Source: Erythrobacteraceae bacterium (GTDB lineage: Bacteria; Pseudomonadota; Alphaproteobacteria; Sphingomonadales; Sphingomonadaceae). From it: DNA of 64,000 nucleotides. The position numbers were made by a program, and so were the translations under genes. The stretch covers positions 186,001 through 250,000 of the forward strand of contig JAIXPX010000033.1 in the NCBI GenBank assembly GCA_027486035.1, given 5' to 3'. Position 1 is the first letter of the stretch; each line of letters begins with the position of its first letter. Positions 49,382-58,767 of this stretch are shown in pieces. The notes under the pieces are model-generated. The model was not told the origin of the DNA. It made no database searches and worked only from the letters and a program-made list of their open reading frames with translations.

Positions 49382-50887
49382 ATGCTCCGCCCTCCCTATG
49401 GCTCTCCGATCCGCCTGATCATCGCTGCTGCTCTCGCCGGTGCAAGCGCGCCCGTGATGGCGCAGGCGACGACACCGGACGCATCGGCACCCGCGCCCCC
49501 GCAGGCGCCCAGCGTCGCCGATCTCCAGCGCCAAATCGACGAGCTCAAAGCCATTGTCGCCGCGCTGCAGGTGCAGCAGGCGCAAGGCTCTGTTGCATCC
49601 GCACCCGCTCCATTCGCAGCGCCCTCGGCCGCTCCCGGCTCGTCGATGCTGGCAGTGACGACCCCGAACACGGCCGGCAGTGCCGCACCCATCACCCCCG
49701 CCCAGCTCGCCGCTGCCCCCGCACCCGCCAAGCCCAAGGCAAAGGCGTGGTACGAAAAGCTCCGCCTGCGCGGCTATACCCAGATGCGCTTCAACCAGAT
49801 CGTCTCGGGCGACGCCGATGCCCCTTCGGGCCTGTCGAGGCTGCGCACCATCGGTGATGGCGAGGTGCGGCCGGACAACAATTTCAGCTTCCGTCGGCTC
49901 CGCATGATCCTGCAAGGCGATCTCAACGATCACGTCTCGCTCTACTTCCAGCCCGATTTCGCCGCAGCGGTCTCGAACCAATCGGTCGGCGAGCGGCGCG
50001 AAGGTTCGGTCTCGCTGCGCGACATGTATGCCGACGTCTTCCCGACCGGTGACAAGGCGTTCCGCGTCCGCCTCGGCCAGTCCAAGGTGCCCTATGGCTG
50101 GGAAAACATGCAGTCCTCCTCCAACCGCCTCGCGCTCGATCGTACCGACGCGATCAACACGGCTGCGGCCGGCGAGCGCGATCTCGGGATCGTGGCCTAT
50201 TACACCCCGCCCAAGGTGCAGAAGATCTGGGACCGTCTGACGGCTGACGGGCAGAAGCTTTTCGGCAATTACGGCGCTTTCGGGGTCGGCGCGTTCAACG
50301 GGCAGGGGCTCAACCGCACCGAGGGCAACGACGGGGTGATGCTGGTCGGCCTTGCCACCTGGCCGTTCGAACTCGACGGGCTGGGGCTCGATGGACAGGT
50401 GCTCGAAATCGGCGGGTCGGTGATGCACAATCGCATCCGCCCGGAAATCCGCACCGGAGGCCTGAGCGCCGCGAGCTTCAAGGACGAGCGCGTCAACCTC
50501 CATGCCATCCTCTATCCGCAGCCGATCGGCGTGCAGGCGGAGTGGAACTGGGGCACCGGCCCCGAATTCGTCCCCTCGCGCGGACGGATCGAGGAACGCC
50601 CCCTCGACGGCGGTTACGTCCAGCTGATGGGCAAGATCGACAAGTCGCCGATCGGCCCCTTCTATCCCTTTGCTCGCTGGCAATATTACCGCGGCGGGTT
50701 CAAGGCGGCGGTGAACGCCCCGCGGCTCGAGACCGAGGAACTGGAACTGGGCTTCGAATTCCAGCTCGATCCGGCGCTGGAGATCACCACCACCTATGGC
50801 TTTGCCAAGCGCAAGGAAGCCGACGAGCGCCGCTTCGGGCAGGCCGAGGGACAAATCGTCCGCGTGCAGGCGCAGTGGAACTATTGA
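49382..50887 (+). CDS. OprP/OprO-like outer-membrane porin
   Basis: A 501-residue porin. A signal peptide (about 1-22, ending VMAQA) leads to a short coiled coil (VADLQRQIDELKAIVAALQV) of the trimerisation type and a Pro/Ala linker. A 16-stranded barrel then starts with YEKLRLRGYTQMRFNQ. SFRRLRMILQGDLNDHVSLYF and RLGQSKVPYGWENMQSSS are characteristic of phosphate-selective porin O/P. The barrel ends in an aromatic residue pair (AQWNY), as usual for Bam substrates. A Pho-box-like promoter supports phosphate-starvation control, though family members also serve other anions. Confidence 0.87.
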   Translation: MLRPPYGSPIRLIIAAALAGASAPVMAQATTPDASAPAPPQAPSVADLQRQIDELKAIVAALQVQQAQGSVASAPAPFAAPSAAPGSSMLAVTTPNTAGSAAPITPAQLAAAPAPAKPKAKAWYEKLRLRGYTQMRFNQIVSGDADAPSGLSRLRTIGDGEVRPDNNFSFRRLRMILQGDLNDHVSLYFQPDFAAAVSNQSVGERREGSVSLRDMYADVFPTGDKAFRVRLGQSKVPYGWENMQSSSNRLALDRTDAINTAAAGERDLGIVAYYTPPKVQKIWDRLTADGQKLFGNYGAFGVGAFNGQGLNRTEGNDGVMLVGLATWPFELDGLGLDGQVLEIGGSVMHNRIRPEIRTGGLSAASFKDERVNLHAILYPQPIGVQAEWNWGTGPEFVPSRGRIEERPLDGGYVQLMGKIDKSPIGPFYPFARWQYYRGGFKAAVNAPRLETEELELGFEFQLDPALEITTTYGFAKRKEADERRFGQAEGQIVRVQAQWNY

Positions 50888-50899
50888 GGTGACCCGCAC

Positions 50900-50921
50900 G
50901 CCGCCGGATCAGTCCGGCGGC
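50900..50921. terminator. Hairpin after the porin gene
   Basis: GCCGCCGG (50900-50907) and CCGGCGGC (50914-50921) form a perfect 8-bp stem, extendable by one A-T pair, 13 bp after the porin stop. No T-run follows. Confidence 0.55.
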
Positions 50922-51039
50922 AGCTCCTCCGGGCCACGCCCGGGCTCGTCGATGTCCGGCGGGGCCGGTTCTGTTACCGGTGGCAGCGGCGGCGTCACCT
51001 CGGGTGGAACGCCGGTTGGTCCGCCTCAGCACATGAAAA

Positions 51040-51067
51040 GGCCGCCGGATCGCTCCGACGGCCCCTT
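51040..51067 (-). terminator. Terminator-like hairpin, inverted copy of the element at 853
   Basis: GGCCG/CGGCC and CGGA/TCCG close a TCGC loop between the convergent porin and SDR genes. Bases 51040-51065 are the exact inverse of 853-878. On either strand a short A/T tract flanks it, so it may act in both directions. Confidence 0.6.
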
Positions 51068-51089
51068 CATGCCCGCAAGGCGGTAAGTC

Positions 51090-51902
51090 TCAGTGACCGC
51101 CGCCGCTCGGATCGGCGAAGTGGCTGGGCAGGTGCGCGTTGACCACCCCGCCATCGACCGTCAGCGTCTCACCCACCACATAGTCACCTGCGCGGCTGCA
51201 CAGGTAGATCGCGGCCGCCGCCATGTCCTCGGCGGTGCCGATGCGCTTGGCGGGGATGCCGCCCGCCGAAGTGTCAGGCGCGTCCTTGGCGGCGCGGTTC
51301 ATCTCGCTCGGGAAGGCGCCCGGGGCGATCGAGGTGACGACGATATTGTCCTGGATCAGCCGCGCGGCCATGCGCCGGGTCAGCTGGATCACGCCCGCCT
51401 TAGAGGCCTGATAGGCATAGGTCTCCCACGGGTTGATCCGCTGCCCGTCGATCGAGGAGACGTGGATCACCTTGGCGGGATGCCCCCGCTTGCCGCCTTC
51501 GACCAGCAGGTCGTGGAGCTTCTGTGTCAGGAAGAACGGGGTCTTGACGTTCAAATCCATCGTCCGGTGCCAGCCGGCCTCGGAGAATTCGAGATAGGGC
51601 TGGCCCCAGGCGGCCCCCGCATTGTTGATGAGGATATCGAGATGGCTCTCGCGCGCCTTCAGTTCGTTGGCGAGGCTCACCATGCCGTCCATCTGGCTGA
51701 GGTCGGCAGGGATGCCGATCACCTTGTCGGCGCCAAACTCGTCGATGGTCGCCTGCATCTGATCGGCCTTGCGCGCCGAGATATAGACCCGTGCGCAGCC
51801 CGCCGCGAGCAGACCCTCGACGAACATCTTGCCGATGCCGCGGGAGCCGCCGGTGACGAGGGCAACGCGGCCTTCAAGGCTGAAAAGTGATTGAATGTCC
51901 AT
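51090..51902 (-). CDS. Short-chain dehydrogenase/reductase
   Basis: A 270-residue classical SDR. The nucleotide loop is TGGSRGIGK (17-25), the NNAG motif lies in DILINNAGAAWGQP, Ser in HVSSIDGQR, and the catalytic pair in YAYQASKAGVIQL. It should be an NAD(P)-dependent oxidoreductase of a hydroxyacyl or alcohol intermediate. It is the distal gene of a minus-strand set with two acyl-CoA dehydrogenases, separated from them by a palindromic repeat. Substrate not determinable. Confidence 0.9.
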   Translation of the reverse strand: MDIQSLFSLEGRVALVTGGSRGIGKMFVEGLLAAGCARVYISARKADQMQATIDEFGADKVIGIPADLSQMDGMVSLANELKARESHLDILINNAGAAWGQPYLEFSEAGWHRTMDLNVKTPFFLTQKLHDLLVEGGKRGHPAKVIHVSSIDGQRINPWETYAYQASKAGVIQLTRRMAARLIQDNIVVTSIAPGAFPSEMNRAAKDAPDTSAGGIPAKRIGTAEDMAAAAIYLCSRAGDYVVGETLTVDGGVVNAHLPSHFADPSGGGH

Positions 51903-51917
51903 GACTTGAAACCTCTT

Positions 51918-52004
51918 ACGCCTTCCCGGGCTTGACCCGGGATCCCGCTATCTTGTTCCCCGCCGCGAGAAGGAAGCGGGGCCCCGGATCAAGTCCGGGG
52001 AGAC
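51918..52004. repeat. Palindromic intergenic repeat, copy A
   Basis: CCCGGGCTTGACCCGGGATC on the left is mirrored by GCCCCGGATCAAGTCCGGGG on the right, with an AT-richer centre. It lies between the SDR and acyl-CoA dehydrogenase genes and matches copy B at 53176-53259 closely. Confidence 0.75.
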
Positions 52005-52013
52005 GACTTTGGC

Positions 52014-53153
52014 CTAGTACCCGCTCAATTCCGCCACGCGGTTCGCATGGAACGTCGCGTCGCCCAGGAATTCAGCGAGCGCGCGGTCGCGCTTCATGTA
52101 GAGGCCGATGTCGTATTCGTCGGTCATGCCGATGCCGCCGTGCATCTGCACGCCCTCCTGCACCGCAAGGCGCGCGGTCTTGGCGACCTTGGCCTTGGCG
52201 ACGCTCGCCATGAGGTCGGCATGGGCCGAGCCGCCGTCGAGCAGTTGCTGCGCCTTGATGGTCGCGGCGCGGGCGATCTCGACCTCGGAATAGAGGTGGC
52301 TGGCGCGGTGCTGGAGCGCCTGGAACTCGCCGATCAACTTGCCGAACTGCTTCCTCTGCTTGAGGTAATCGACCGTCATGTCCATCGCCCCGCGCGCGAC
52401 GCCGACGCCTTCGGCCGCGGCACCGACACGCCCGGCGATCAGCATCGCATCGAGCACAGCGCGCCCGCCGTCGATCTCCCCGATCACCGCGTCGCCATCA
52501 AGCTCGACCCCTTCGAACTTCGTGTGGGTTGCCATCGAGGAATCGACGAGGCGAACGCTGTCGTGGCTCATTCCCGCTGCGTCCTTGGGAACGGCGAACA
52601 GGGTGATGCCGTCCGCGTCTTCATCCGAGCCGCTCGTGCGCGCGGCGACGACGATCATGTCCGCACTCGCACCCTGAATGACGAAGCTCTTGGCGCCGTT
52701 GAGGCGGAAGCCGTTGCCCGACTTCTCGGCCCGGGTGGTGATGCGCGAAGGGCGGTGCTTGGCGGTTTCGTCGATGGCGACGGCGAAGACGCTGTCACCG
52801 GCGATCAGGCCGGGAAGGTAGCGGCCCTTGAGATCGGCCGAACCGTGCTTCAGCGCAGTCGCAGCCAGCACCGAGGAGGTCAGGAACGGCGAGGGCGTGA
52901 GGTTGCGGCCGATTTCCTCGAGCACGATCCCCGCCTCGACATGACCCATGCCGAGCCCGCCGTCGGCCTCCTCCACCAGCATCCCGGTGAAGCCCATCTC
53001 GGCCATCTGCTTCCACAGGGCGTGGCCGAAGCCGTCCTTGCAGTTGCGGTCGCGCCAGTGGCGCAGCTGCTTGGCGATATTGCCTTCCTCGGCGATGAAG
53101 CCGCGCGCGGTGTCGGCGAGCATCGCCTGATCTTCGTTGTGATACAGGGGCAT
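52014..53153 (-). CDS. Acyl-CoA dehydrogenase (shorter subunit-like)
   Basis: A 379-residue flavoprotein. N-terminal helical domain (DQAMLADTARGFIAEEGNIA), a central beta domain with FVIQGASADMIVVAART, and a C-terminal helical domain with RKQFGKLIGEFQALQHRASH and VQMHGGIGMTDEYDIGLYMK. It oxidises acyl-CoA at the alpha-beta position, passing electrons to ETF. The HGGxGMT segment is kept, but I could not place the catalytic Glu. The next gene upstream encodes a second ACAD, and such pairs often form heteromeric steroid- or branched-acyl-CoA dehydrogenases. Confidence 0.88.
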   Translation of the reverse strand: MPLYHNEDQAMLADTARGFIAEEGNIAKQLRHWRDRNCKDGFGHALWKQMAEMGFTGMLVEEADGGLGMGHVEAGIVLEEIGRNLTPSPFLTSSVLAATALKHGSADLKGRYLPGLIAGDSVFAVAIDETAKHRPSRITTRAEKSGNGFRLNGAKSFVIQGASADMIVVAARTSGSDEDADGITLFAVPKDAAGMSHDSVRLVDSSMATHTKFEGVELDGDAVIGEIDGGRAVLDAMLIAGRVGAAAEGVGVARGAMDMTVDYLKQRKQFGKLIGEFQALQHRASHLYSEVEIARAATIKAQQLLDGGSAHADLMASVAKAKVAKTARLAVQEGVQMHGGIGMTDEYDIGLYMKRDRALAEFLGDATFHANRVAELSGY

Positions 53154-53175
53154 TGGTTTTCCCTCTCCAATTCTT

Positions 53176-53259
53176 CGTCTTACCGGGCTTGACCCGGGAT
53201 CCCGCTGCCTTCTTCCCCGGCAAAAGAAGCGGGGCCCCGGGTCAAGCCCGGGGAGGCGC
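53176..53259. repeat. Palindromic intergenic repeat, copy B
   Basis: ACCGGGCTTGACCCGGGATC on the left and GGCCCCGGGTCAAGCCCGGG on the right form a long imperfect hairpin around CTTCTTCCCCGGCAAAAGAAG. It lies between the two minus-strand acyl-CoA dehydrogenase genes. Confidence 0.75.
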
Positions 53260-53270
53260 GTGTTGCTAGA

Positions 53271-54464
53271 TCAAGCCCCCGGCAGGTCGAGGATGCGCTT
53301 GGCGATGACGTTGAGCATCACCTCGCTGGTCCCGCCCTCGATCGAGTTGGCCTTGGTGCGCAGCCAGTTGCGCGAGGGCTTGCCGCCCTCGGTCGCTTCG
53401 CTTTCCCACTCGAGGCTGCGCGAGCCGCCGACCGCCATCATCAGTTCGTGGCGGCGCTTGTTCAGTTCGGTGCCGGCATATTTCATCATGTTGGGCTGCG
53501 CCGGGTGCGCCTTGCCGACCTTGATCTCGTCGAGAAACTTCTCGCCCATCGCGGCATAGGCCAGCGCGTCGACATCGAACTGCGCGAGCTCGGCGCGCAG
53601 CACCGGATCGAGATCGTCGCCGAGCTTGGCCGCATGGCGCTTCATCATCGCCCCGATCGCCGCCGCGCGCTCGCCGCCGTCCGCGCCCGAGATCATCTCG
53701 CGCTCGTGGCCGAGGAGATACTTGGCAACGTCCCAGCCGCGGTTGATCGTGCCCACGTAAGCGGGCACGTCATCGCCATAGGACTTGGGCACGGCGACAT
53801 TGTCGAAGAAGGTCTCGCAGAAAGGCGAGGAGCCGGAGATCAGCAGGATCGGCTTGGTGGTCACGCCTTCAGATGCCATGTCGAACAGCATGAAGGTGAT
53901 GCCCTGATACTTGTCGGCCTTGTCGGTGCGGACGAGGCAGAAGATCCAGTCGGCGTGATCGGCGTAGGAGGTCCAGATTTTCTGGCCGTTGACGACCCAG
54001 TGATCGCCTTTGTCTTCGCCAAAGGTCTGGAGCGAAACGAGGTCGCTGCCCGAGCCGGGTTCCGAATAGCCCTGGCACCAGCGGATTTCCCCGCGCGCGA
54101 TTTCGTTGAGGAAGCGCTGCTTCTGGCCGTCCGTGCCGAAGTGCAGCAGCGCCGGGCCGAGCATCCAGATGCCGAAGCTGCTGAGCGGCGGGCGCGCATT
54201 GATGCGGCCCATTTCCTCGCGCAGCACCTTGGCTTGCGGAGCGCTGAGGCCAGCGCCGCCATATTCCTTGGGCCACATCGGCACGGTGTAGCCCTTGGCG
54301 ATGCACGCTTCGAGCCACGCCTTCTGCGCATCATTCTTGAAGGTCGCGCGGCGGCCGCCCCAGTAGATGTCATCCTCGCCGCGCACCGGCTCGCGCATCT
54401 CGGGCGGGCAGTTGGCTTCCAGCCAGCTGCGGGTTTCGGTGCGGAACTGCTCAAGATCGGCCAT
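53271..54464 (-). CDS. Acyl-CoA dehydrogenase
   Basis: A 397-residue ACAD. GYTVPMWPKEYGGAGLSAPQ is the N-terminal domain signature, RWCQGYSEPGSGSDLVSLQT with WVVNGQKIWTSYADHADWIF the FAD-contacting beta domain, and a C-terminal helix bundle ends in SEVMLNVIAKRILDLPGA. ATG 54464 follows GAGGAGAG. It probably works with the adjacent shorter ACAD. The long inserted loop around residues 245-290 is seen in ACADs acting on bulky substrates, which is only suggestive. Confidence 0.9.
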   Translation of the reverse strand: MADLEQFRTETRSWLEANCPPEMREPVRGEDDIYWGGRRATFKNDAQKAWLEACIAKGYTVPMWPKEYGGAGLSAPQAKVLREEMGRINARPPLSSFGIWMLGPALLHFGTDGQKQRFLNEIARGEIRWCQGYSEPGSGSDLVSLQTFGEDKGDHWVVNGQKIWTSYADHADWIFCLVRTDKADKYQGITFMLFDMASEGVTTKPILLISGSSPFCETFFDNVAVPKSYGDDVPAYVGTINRGWDVAKYLLGHEREMISGADGGERAAAIGAMMKRHAAKLGDDLDPVLRAELAQFDVDALAYAAMGEKFLDEIKVGKAHPAQPNMMKYAGTELNKRRHELMMAVGGSRSLEWESEATEGGKPSRNWLRTKANSIEGGTSEVMLNVIAKRILDLPGA

Positions 54465-54688
54465 GACCGACTCTCCTCTTGTGTCTCTCACTTGACGCTT
54501 ACGTTAGTGGCATTTTGCTACCGGCTGCAAGCGCCGATCACGCGGGAAAGGATGCCGTAGCGTCCGTAGCGTCAGGTGGGGGCACATTGACGATGGGCAT
54601 ATTCGGTCTAGGTTCGAAACTGAAAAAAGGGAGAGAGAGCAGTGACCGGATTCGCGCTGGCGGCCATCGGCCGCAGGGGGTGCCGCGC

Positions 54689-56122
54689 ATGAGCGAGGCA
54701 GGCGCGAAGGTGCCGATGCGGCTAAAGCTGGCCTATGGTGCCGGATCGGTCGCCTATGGCATCAAGGACAATGGTTTCGCGGTCTTCCTGCTGATCTTCT
54801 ACAATCAGGTGATGGGCCTGCCGGCCAATCTGGTCGGCTTTGCGGTGATGGTCGCGCTGATCATTGATGCTTTTGTCGATCCGCTGATCGGCCACCTCTC
54901 CGATCGCACCAACACCCGCTGGGGGCGGCGCCATCCGTGGCTTTATGCCTCGATCCTACCGGTCGGCCTGTCGTGGTTCATGCTCTGGAACCCACCCGAT
55001 TGGGGGCAGACCGGCACGCTGGTCTATCTCACCTGTTCGGCCATTCTGGTGCGCACCGCGATTGCATTGAACGAAGTGCCCTCGCTCGCCATGCTGCCCG
55101 AGATCACGCAGGACTATCACGAGCGCACCGATGTGATCCGTTACCGCTTCCTGTTCGGCTGGATCGGCGGGCTGTTCCTGCTGTTCCTCGCCTATGCGGT
55201 GTTCCTCGCCCCAACCCCGGAACAGCCCGCCGGGCTGCTGCGGCGCGAGGGCTATGATGCCTATGCCTGGTCGGGCGTGGCGCTGATGACGGGTGCGATC
55301 CTGATCGTATCGCTGGGCACCCACCGCGCGCTGGCCAAGCCCCCGGCGAAGCTCCCCCCGCGCCTGCCCTTGGGCGAGGAATTGCGGGCTATGGGCCGCA
55401 CATTGCGCAACCCGGCCTTCCTGACGCTGATGGGGGCGGGCGTGTTCGCCTATGCCAATCAGGGCCTGAACTTTGCCACCAGCACCTATATGCAGACCTA
55501 TGTCTGGGAATTTCCGCGCTGGGCGCTGGCCGCCTGGCCGATGACCTTGCTGGGCGGCGTGGCCCTCGCCTTCGTGATGGCGCCGCCGGTGTCGCGCCGC
55601 TGGGGCAAGAAGCACGCGGCGGCAGGGATGGCGGCGCTGGGGCTGGTGCTGGGCCTTGCGCCCTATGTCCTGCGCCTCGCCGGCCTGTACCCACCCAATG
55701 GCACGCCTGCCGCTGTACCGCTGTTTCTGGCCTTCACCACGCTCGCCACGTCTTTCGCGGTCGCCACCATGATGCTGGTGGGATCGATGCTGGCCGATGT
55801 GGTCGAGGATTCCGAGATGCGCACCGGTCACCGTGAGGAAGGGCTGTTCTTCGCGGGCAACCTGTTCATGCAGAAATGCGTCACCGGGATCGGCACCTTT
55901 GCCGCCGGCACGCTGATCAGCGCGGCCGGCTTTCCCGACAATGCCGCGCCGGGCATGGTCGATCCGGCCGTGATCGAGCGGCTGATGACGTGGTTCACGA
56001 TCCTCACCGCGCTGTTCATCAGCGCTGCGGTGCTGGTGTTCCTGCGCTTTCCGCTGGGCGAGGACGACCATGCCGAGCGCCTCGCCCGGCTGCGCACCGC
56101 AGCACCCCCGCACCACAAATGA
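54689..56122 (+). CDS. GPH-family (MFS) sugar/cation symporter-like transporter
   Basis: A 477-residue transporter with twelve predicted helices. LKLAYGAGSVAYGIKDNGFA at the start and DPLIGHLSDRTNTRWGRRHP after TM2 are the signature of the glycoside-pentoside-hexuronide:cation family. Sphingomonad members of this group often sit beside catabolic acyl-CoA genes and may carry lipophilic acids instead of sugars. ATG 54689 is preceded by AGGGGGTG; a longer in-frame ORF begins upstream but lacks a good site. It is flanked by ACAD genes. Confidence 0.83.
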   Translation: MSEAGAKVPMRLKLAYGAGSVAYGIKDNGFAVFLLIFYNQVMGLPANLVGFAVMVALIIDAFVDPLIGHLSDRTNTRWGRRHPWLYASILPVGLSWFMLWNPPDWGQTGTLVYLTCSAILVRTAIALNEVPSLAMLPEITQDYHERTDVIRYRFLFGWIGGLFLLFLAYAVFLAPTPEQPAGLLRREGYDAYAWSGVALMTGAILIVSLGTHRALAKPPAKLPPRLPLGEELRAMGRTLRNPAFLTLMGAGVFAYANQGLNFATSTYMQTYVWEFPRWALAAWPMTLLGGVALAFVMAPPVSRRWGKKHAAAGMAALGLVLGLAPYVLRLAGLYPPNGTPAAVPLFLAFTTLATSFAVATMMLVGSMLADVVEDSEMRTGHREEGLFFAGNLFMQKCVTGIGTFAAGTLISAAGFPDNAAPGMVDPAVIERLMTWFTILTALFISAAVLVFLRFPLGEDDHAERLARLRTAAPPHHK

Positions 56123-56200
56123 GAGCTTGGCGCGTGTCGCGCGCTCTGCCACGGTTGCCCAAAGATTCGGTTTTCATTCAGGACGAGAGAGGAACCCCCC

Positions 56201-57538
56201 ATGGATTTCGAACCCACCGAACGCCAGGCCTATTGGCGCGATCGTGTGCGCGATTTCATCGAGGCCCATGTGCGGCCCAACATGGACACCTATAAGGCAC
56301 AGGACGCTGCCGGCGACCGCTGGAAGGTGATCCAGATCATCGAGGACAAGAAGAAGCTCGCCAAGGAAGCGGGCATCTGGAACCTCTTCATGCCGCCCCG
56401 CAATGACAGCCACCACCATGTCGACGATACCTTCGAATTCGAAGGCCCGGGCCTCACCAACCTCGAATATGCGCTGTGCGCCGAGGAAATGGGCCGTATC
56501 GGCTGGGCGTCGGAAGTGTTCAACTGCTCGGCGCCCGACACCGGCAACATGGAGGTGTTCCACCGCTATGGCACGCGCGAACAGAAGGAACAGTGGCTGC
56601 GTCCGCTGATGAACGGCGAGATCCGTTCCGCCTTCCTGATGACCGAGCCCTACACCGCGTCTTCGGATGCGACCAATATCGAGACCCGGATCGAGCGGGA
56701 CGGCGATCACTATGTGATCAACGGGCGCAAGTGGTGGTCATCGGGCCTTGGCGATCCGCGCTGCAAGATCGCGATCGTGATGGGCAAGACCAATCCTGAA
56801 TCGCAGCGCCATGCGCAGCAATCGCAGGTGCTGATGCCGATCGACACCCCCGGCGTGAACATCCTGCGCCATCTGCCGGTGTTCGGCTATGACGATGCGC
56901 CGCACGGCCACATGGAAGTCGAGATGAAGGATGTGCGCGTCCCCGTCTCCAATGTGCTGCTCGGCGAAGGCCGCGGCTTTGAAATCGCGCAGGGGCGCCT
57001 CGGGCCGGGCCGCATCCACCACTGCATGCGCACCATCGGCGTCGCGGAAGAGGCGCTCGCCAAGATGTGCCGCCGCCTGCAGGAGCGCGAGGCTTTCGGC
57101 AAGCCGGTCTACAAGCACTCGGTGTGGGAGGAGCGCGTCGCGCGCGCGCGCATCGACATCGACATGACCCGCCTGCTCTGCCTCAAGGCCGCCGACATGA
57201 TGGACAAGGTCGGCAACAAGGCGGCCAAGCAGGAAATCGCGATGATCAAGGTGCAGGCGCCGAACATGGCGCTCAAGATCATCGACGACGCGATCCAGGC
57301 CCACGGCGGCGGGGGCGTTTCGGAGGACTACGGCCTCGCCTCGGCCTATGCCCACCAGCGCACCCTGCGCCTTGCCGACGGGCCGGACGAGGTCCACGCC
57401 CGCTCGATCGCGCACATGGAGTTTGCCAAGCACGCGCCGATCCCCGGCCCGACGGCCAACGCCCTGCGCGGCAACCATGGGCGCGCAGCCAATGATGGCC
57501 AGAGCTTCAGCTCGGGCGACATGGGCGTTGCTCGCTGA
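56201..57538 (+). CDS. Acyl-CoA dehydrogenase (long-form, ACAD10/11-like)
   Basis: A 445-residue [44 protein letters not shown] and [20 protein letters not shown] are typical of the branch near human ACAD10/11, and the C-terminal part has [20 protein letters not shown] and [20 protein letters not shown]. It oxidises an acyl-CoA with electrons to ETF. It is followed by an alcohol dehydrogenase and an APH-like kinase, and ACAD10 itself is a fusion of an APH kinase to such a dehydrogenase, so the proximity is functionally suggestive. Confidence 0.9.
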   Translation: MDFEPTERQAYWRDRVRDFIEAHVRPNMDTYKAQDAAGDRWKVIQIIEDKKKLAKEAGIWNLFMPPRNDSHHHVDDTFEFEGPGLTNLEYALCAEEMGRIGWASEVFNCSAPDTGNMEVFHRYGTREQKEQWLRPLMNGEIRSAFLMTEPYTASSDATNIETRIERDGDHYVINGRKWWSSGLGDPRCKIAIVMGKTNPESQRHAQQSQVLMPIDTPGVNILRHLPVFGYDDAPHGHMEVEMKDVRVPVSNVLLGEGRGFEIAQGRLGPGRIHHCMRTIGVAEEALAKMCRRLQEREAFGKPVYKHSVWEERVARARIDIDMTRLLCLKAADMMDKVGNKAAKQEIAMIKVQAPNMALKIIDDAIQAHGGGGVSEDYGLASAYAHQRTLRLADGPDEVHARSIAHMEFAKHAPIPGPTANALRGNHGRAANDGQSFSSGDMGVAR

Positions 57539-57582
57539 CGGGGGCGCGGTAAGGCTGCGCGCAAGTTGATAAAATACACCCT

Positions 57583-57638
57583 GGGGGCGGCTTTGAACGA
57601 AAGTCGCCCCCATTTCCTACAGGTGCACAGCCTGTAGG
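57583..57638 (+). terminator. Terminator and adjacent inverted repeat after the ACAD gene
   Basis: GGGGGCGGCTTT (57583-57594) pairs with AAAGTCGCCCCC (57600-57611), a 12-bp stem with one G-T wobble and a 5-nt loop, followed by ATTT. A second hairpin CCTACAGG/CCTGTAGG (57616-57623, 57631-57638) lies directly after it, 41 bp before the next start. Confidence 0.7.
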
Positions 57639-57678
57639 AACCGCCGAAAGGCATTCCAACCAAGGGAAGAGAGATCGC

Positions 57679-58767
57679 ATGGCCAAGGCAGCCATCCTTG
57701 AACAACCCGGCCAAGGCCTCACAATCGCCGAGGTCACCTATGCCGAGCCCGGCCCGCATGAAGTCCTGATCGACACCAAGGCCTGCGGGCTGTGCCATTC
57801 GGACCTGCACTTCATCGACGGCCACTACCCCCACGCCCTGCCCTGCATTCCGGGGCACGAGGCCGCCGGGATCGTGCGCGCGGTGGGTTCCGAGGTGAAG
57901 ACGGTGAAGCCCGGCGACCACGTCGTCTCCTGCCTTTCGGCCTTCTGCGGCCACTGCGAGTTCTGCGTCACCGGCCGCATGGCGCTGTGCATGGGGGCCG
58001 ACACCCGCCGCCAGAAGGGTGACGCCTCGCGCATCACCTTTGCTGATGGTTCGCCGGTCAACCAGATGCTCAACCTCTCAGCCCTCAGCGAACAGATGCT
58101 GATCCACGAGCACGCCTGCGTCGCGATCGACAAGGACATGCCCTTCGACCGCGCGGCCCTCCTCGGCTGCGCGGTGACGACGGGGGCGGGCACGATCTTC
58201 AACGCCTGCAAGGTGACCCCGGGCGAGACCGTCCTCGTGGTCGGCTGCGGCGGGGTGGGCCTTGCCGCGATCAACGCCGCCAAGATCGCCGGCGCAGGCA
58301 AGATCATCGCCGCCGATCCGCTCCCGGAAAAGCGCGAGCTCGCGAAAGTGCTGGGCGCGACCCACACCGTCGATGCGCTGGCCGAAGACGCCGCCAAGCA
58401 GATCATCGCGATCAGCGGCGGCGGGGTCGACTGGGGGATCGAGGCGGTGGGCCGACAGGCCTCGGCCGATCTCGCGGTTGCCAGCCTCAAGCGCGGGGGC
58501 ACCGCGGTGATCCTCGGCATGATGCCCTTGGACTGCAAGGTCGGGCTCGGCGCCTTCGATCTCCTCGGCGGCAAGAAGCTGATGGGCGCGATCATGGGGA
58601 TGAACCACTTCCCCGTCGATCTGCCGCGCCTCGTCGACTTCTACCTGCGCGGCCTCCTCGATCTCGACACGATCATCGCCGAGCGCATCCCGCTCGAAAG
58701 GGTCAACGAGGGCTTCGAGACGATGCGCAAGGGAACCTCCGCGCGCACGGTGGTGGTGTTCGACTGA
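57679..58767 (+). CDS. Zinc-dependent class III-like alcohol dehydrogenase
   Basis: A 362-residue MDR alcohol dehydrogenase. The catalytic-zinc Cys is in KACGLCHSDLHF, with PGHEAAG next. Structural-zinc cysteines are in CGHCEFCVTGRMALC, and the Rossmann loop is VVGCGGVGLAAINAAKIAG. It oxidises an alcohol with NAD. Family annotation for such sequences is often S-(hydroxymethyl)glutathione dehydrogenase-like, but the gene sits in an acyl-CoA cluster, so a pathway alcohol is more likely. Its stop overlaps the next start (ATGA-type 1-nt overlap). Confidence 0.9.
   Translation: MAKAAILEQPGQGLTIAEVTYAEPGPHEVLIDTKACGLCHSDLHFIDGHYPHALPCIPGHEAAGIVRAVGSEVKTVKPGDHVVSCLSAFCGHCEFCVTGRMALCMGADTRRQKGDASRITFADGSPVNQMLNLSALSEQMLIHEHACVAIDKDMPFDRAALLGCAVTTGAGTIFNACKVTPGETVLVVGCGGVGLAAINAAKIAGAGKIIAADPLPEKRELAKVLGATHTVDALAEDAAKQIIAISGGGVDWGIEAVGRQASADLAVASLKRGGTAVILGMMPLDCKVGLGAFDLLGGKKLMGAIMGMNHFPVDLPRLVDFYLRGLLDLDTIIAERIPLERVNEGFETMRKGTSARTVVVFD

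Noticed and set aside
50796..51086. Plus-strand small Ser/Gly-rich ORF after the porin
   Set aside because: It overlaps the porin end, two hairpins and a minus-strand coding remnant; no SD or family.
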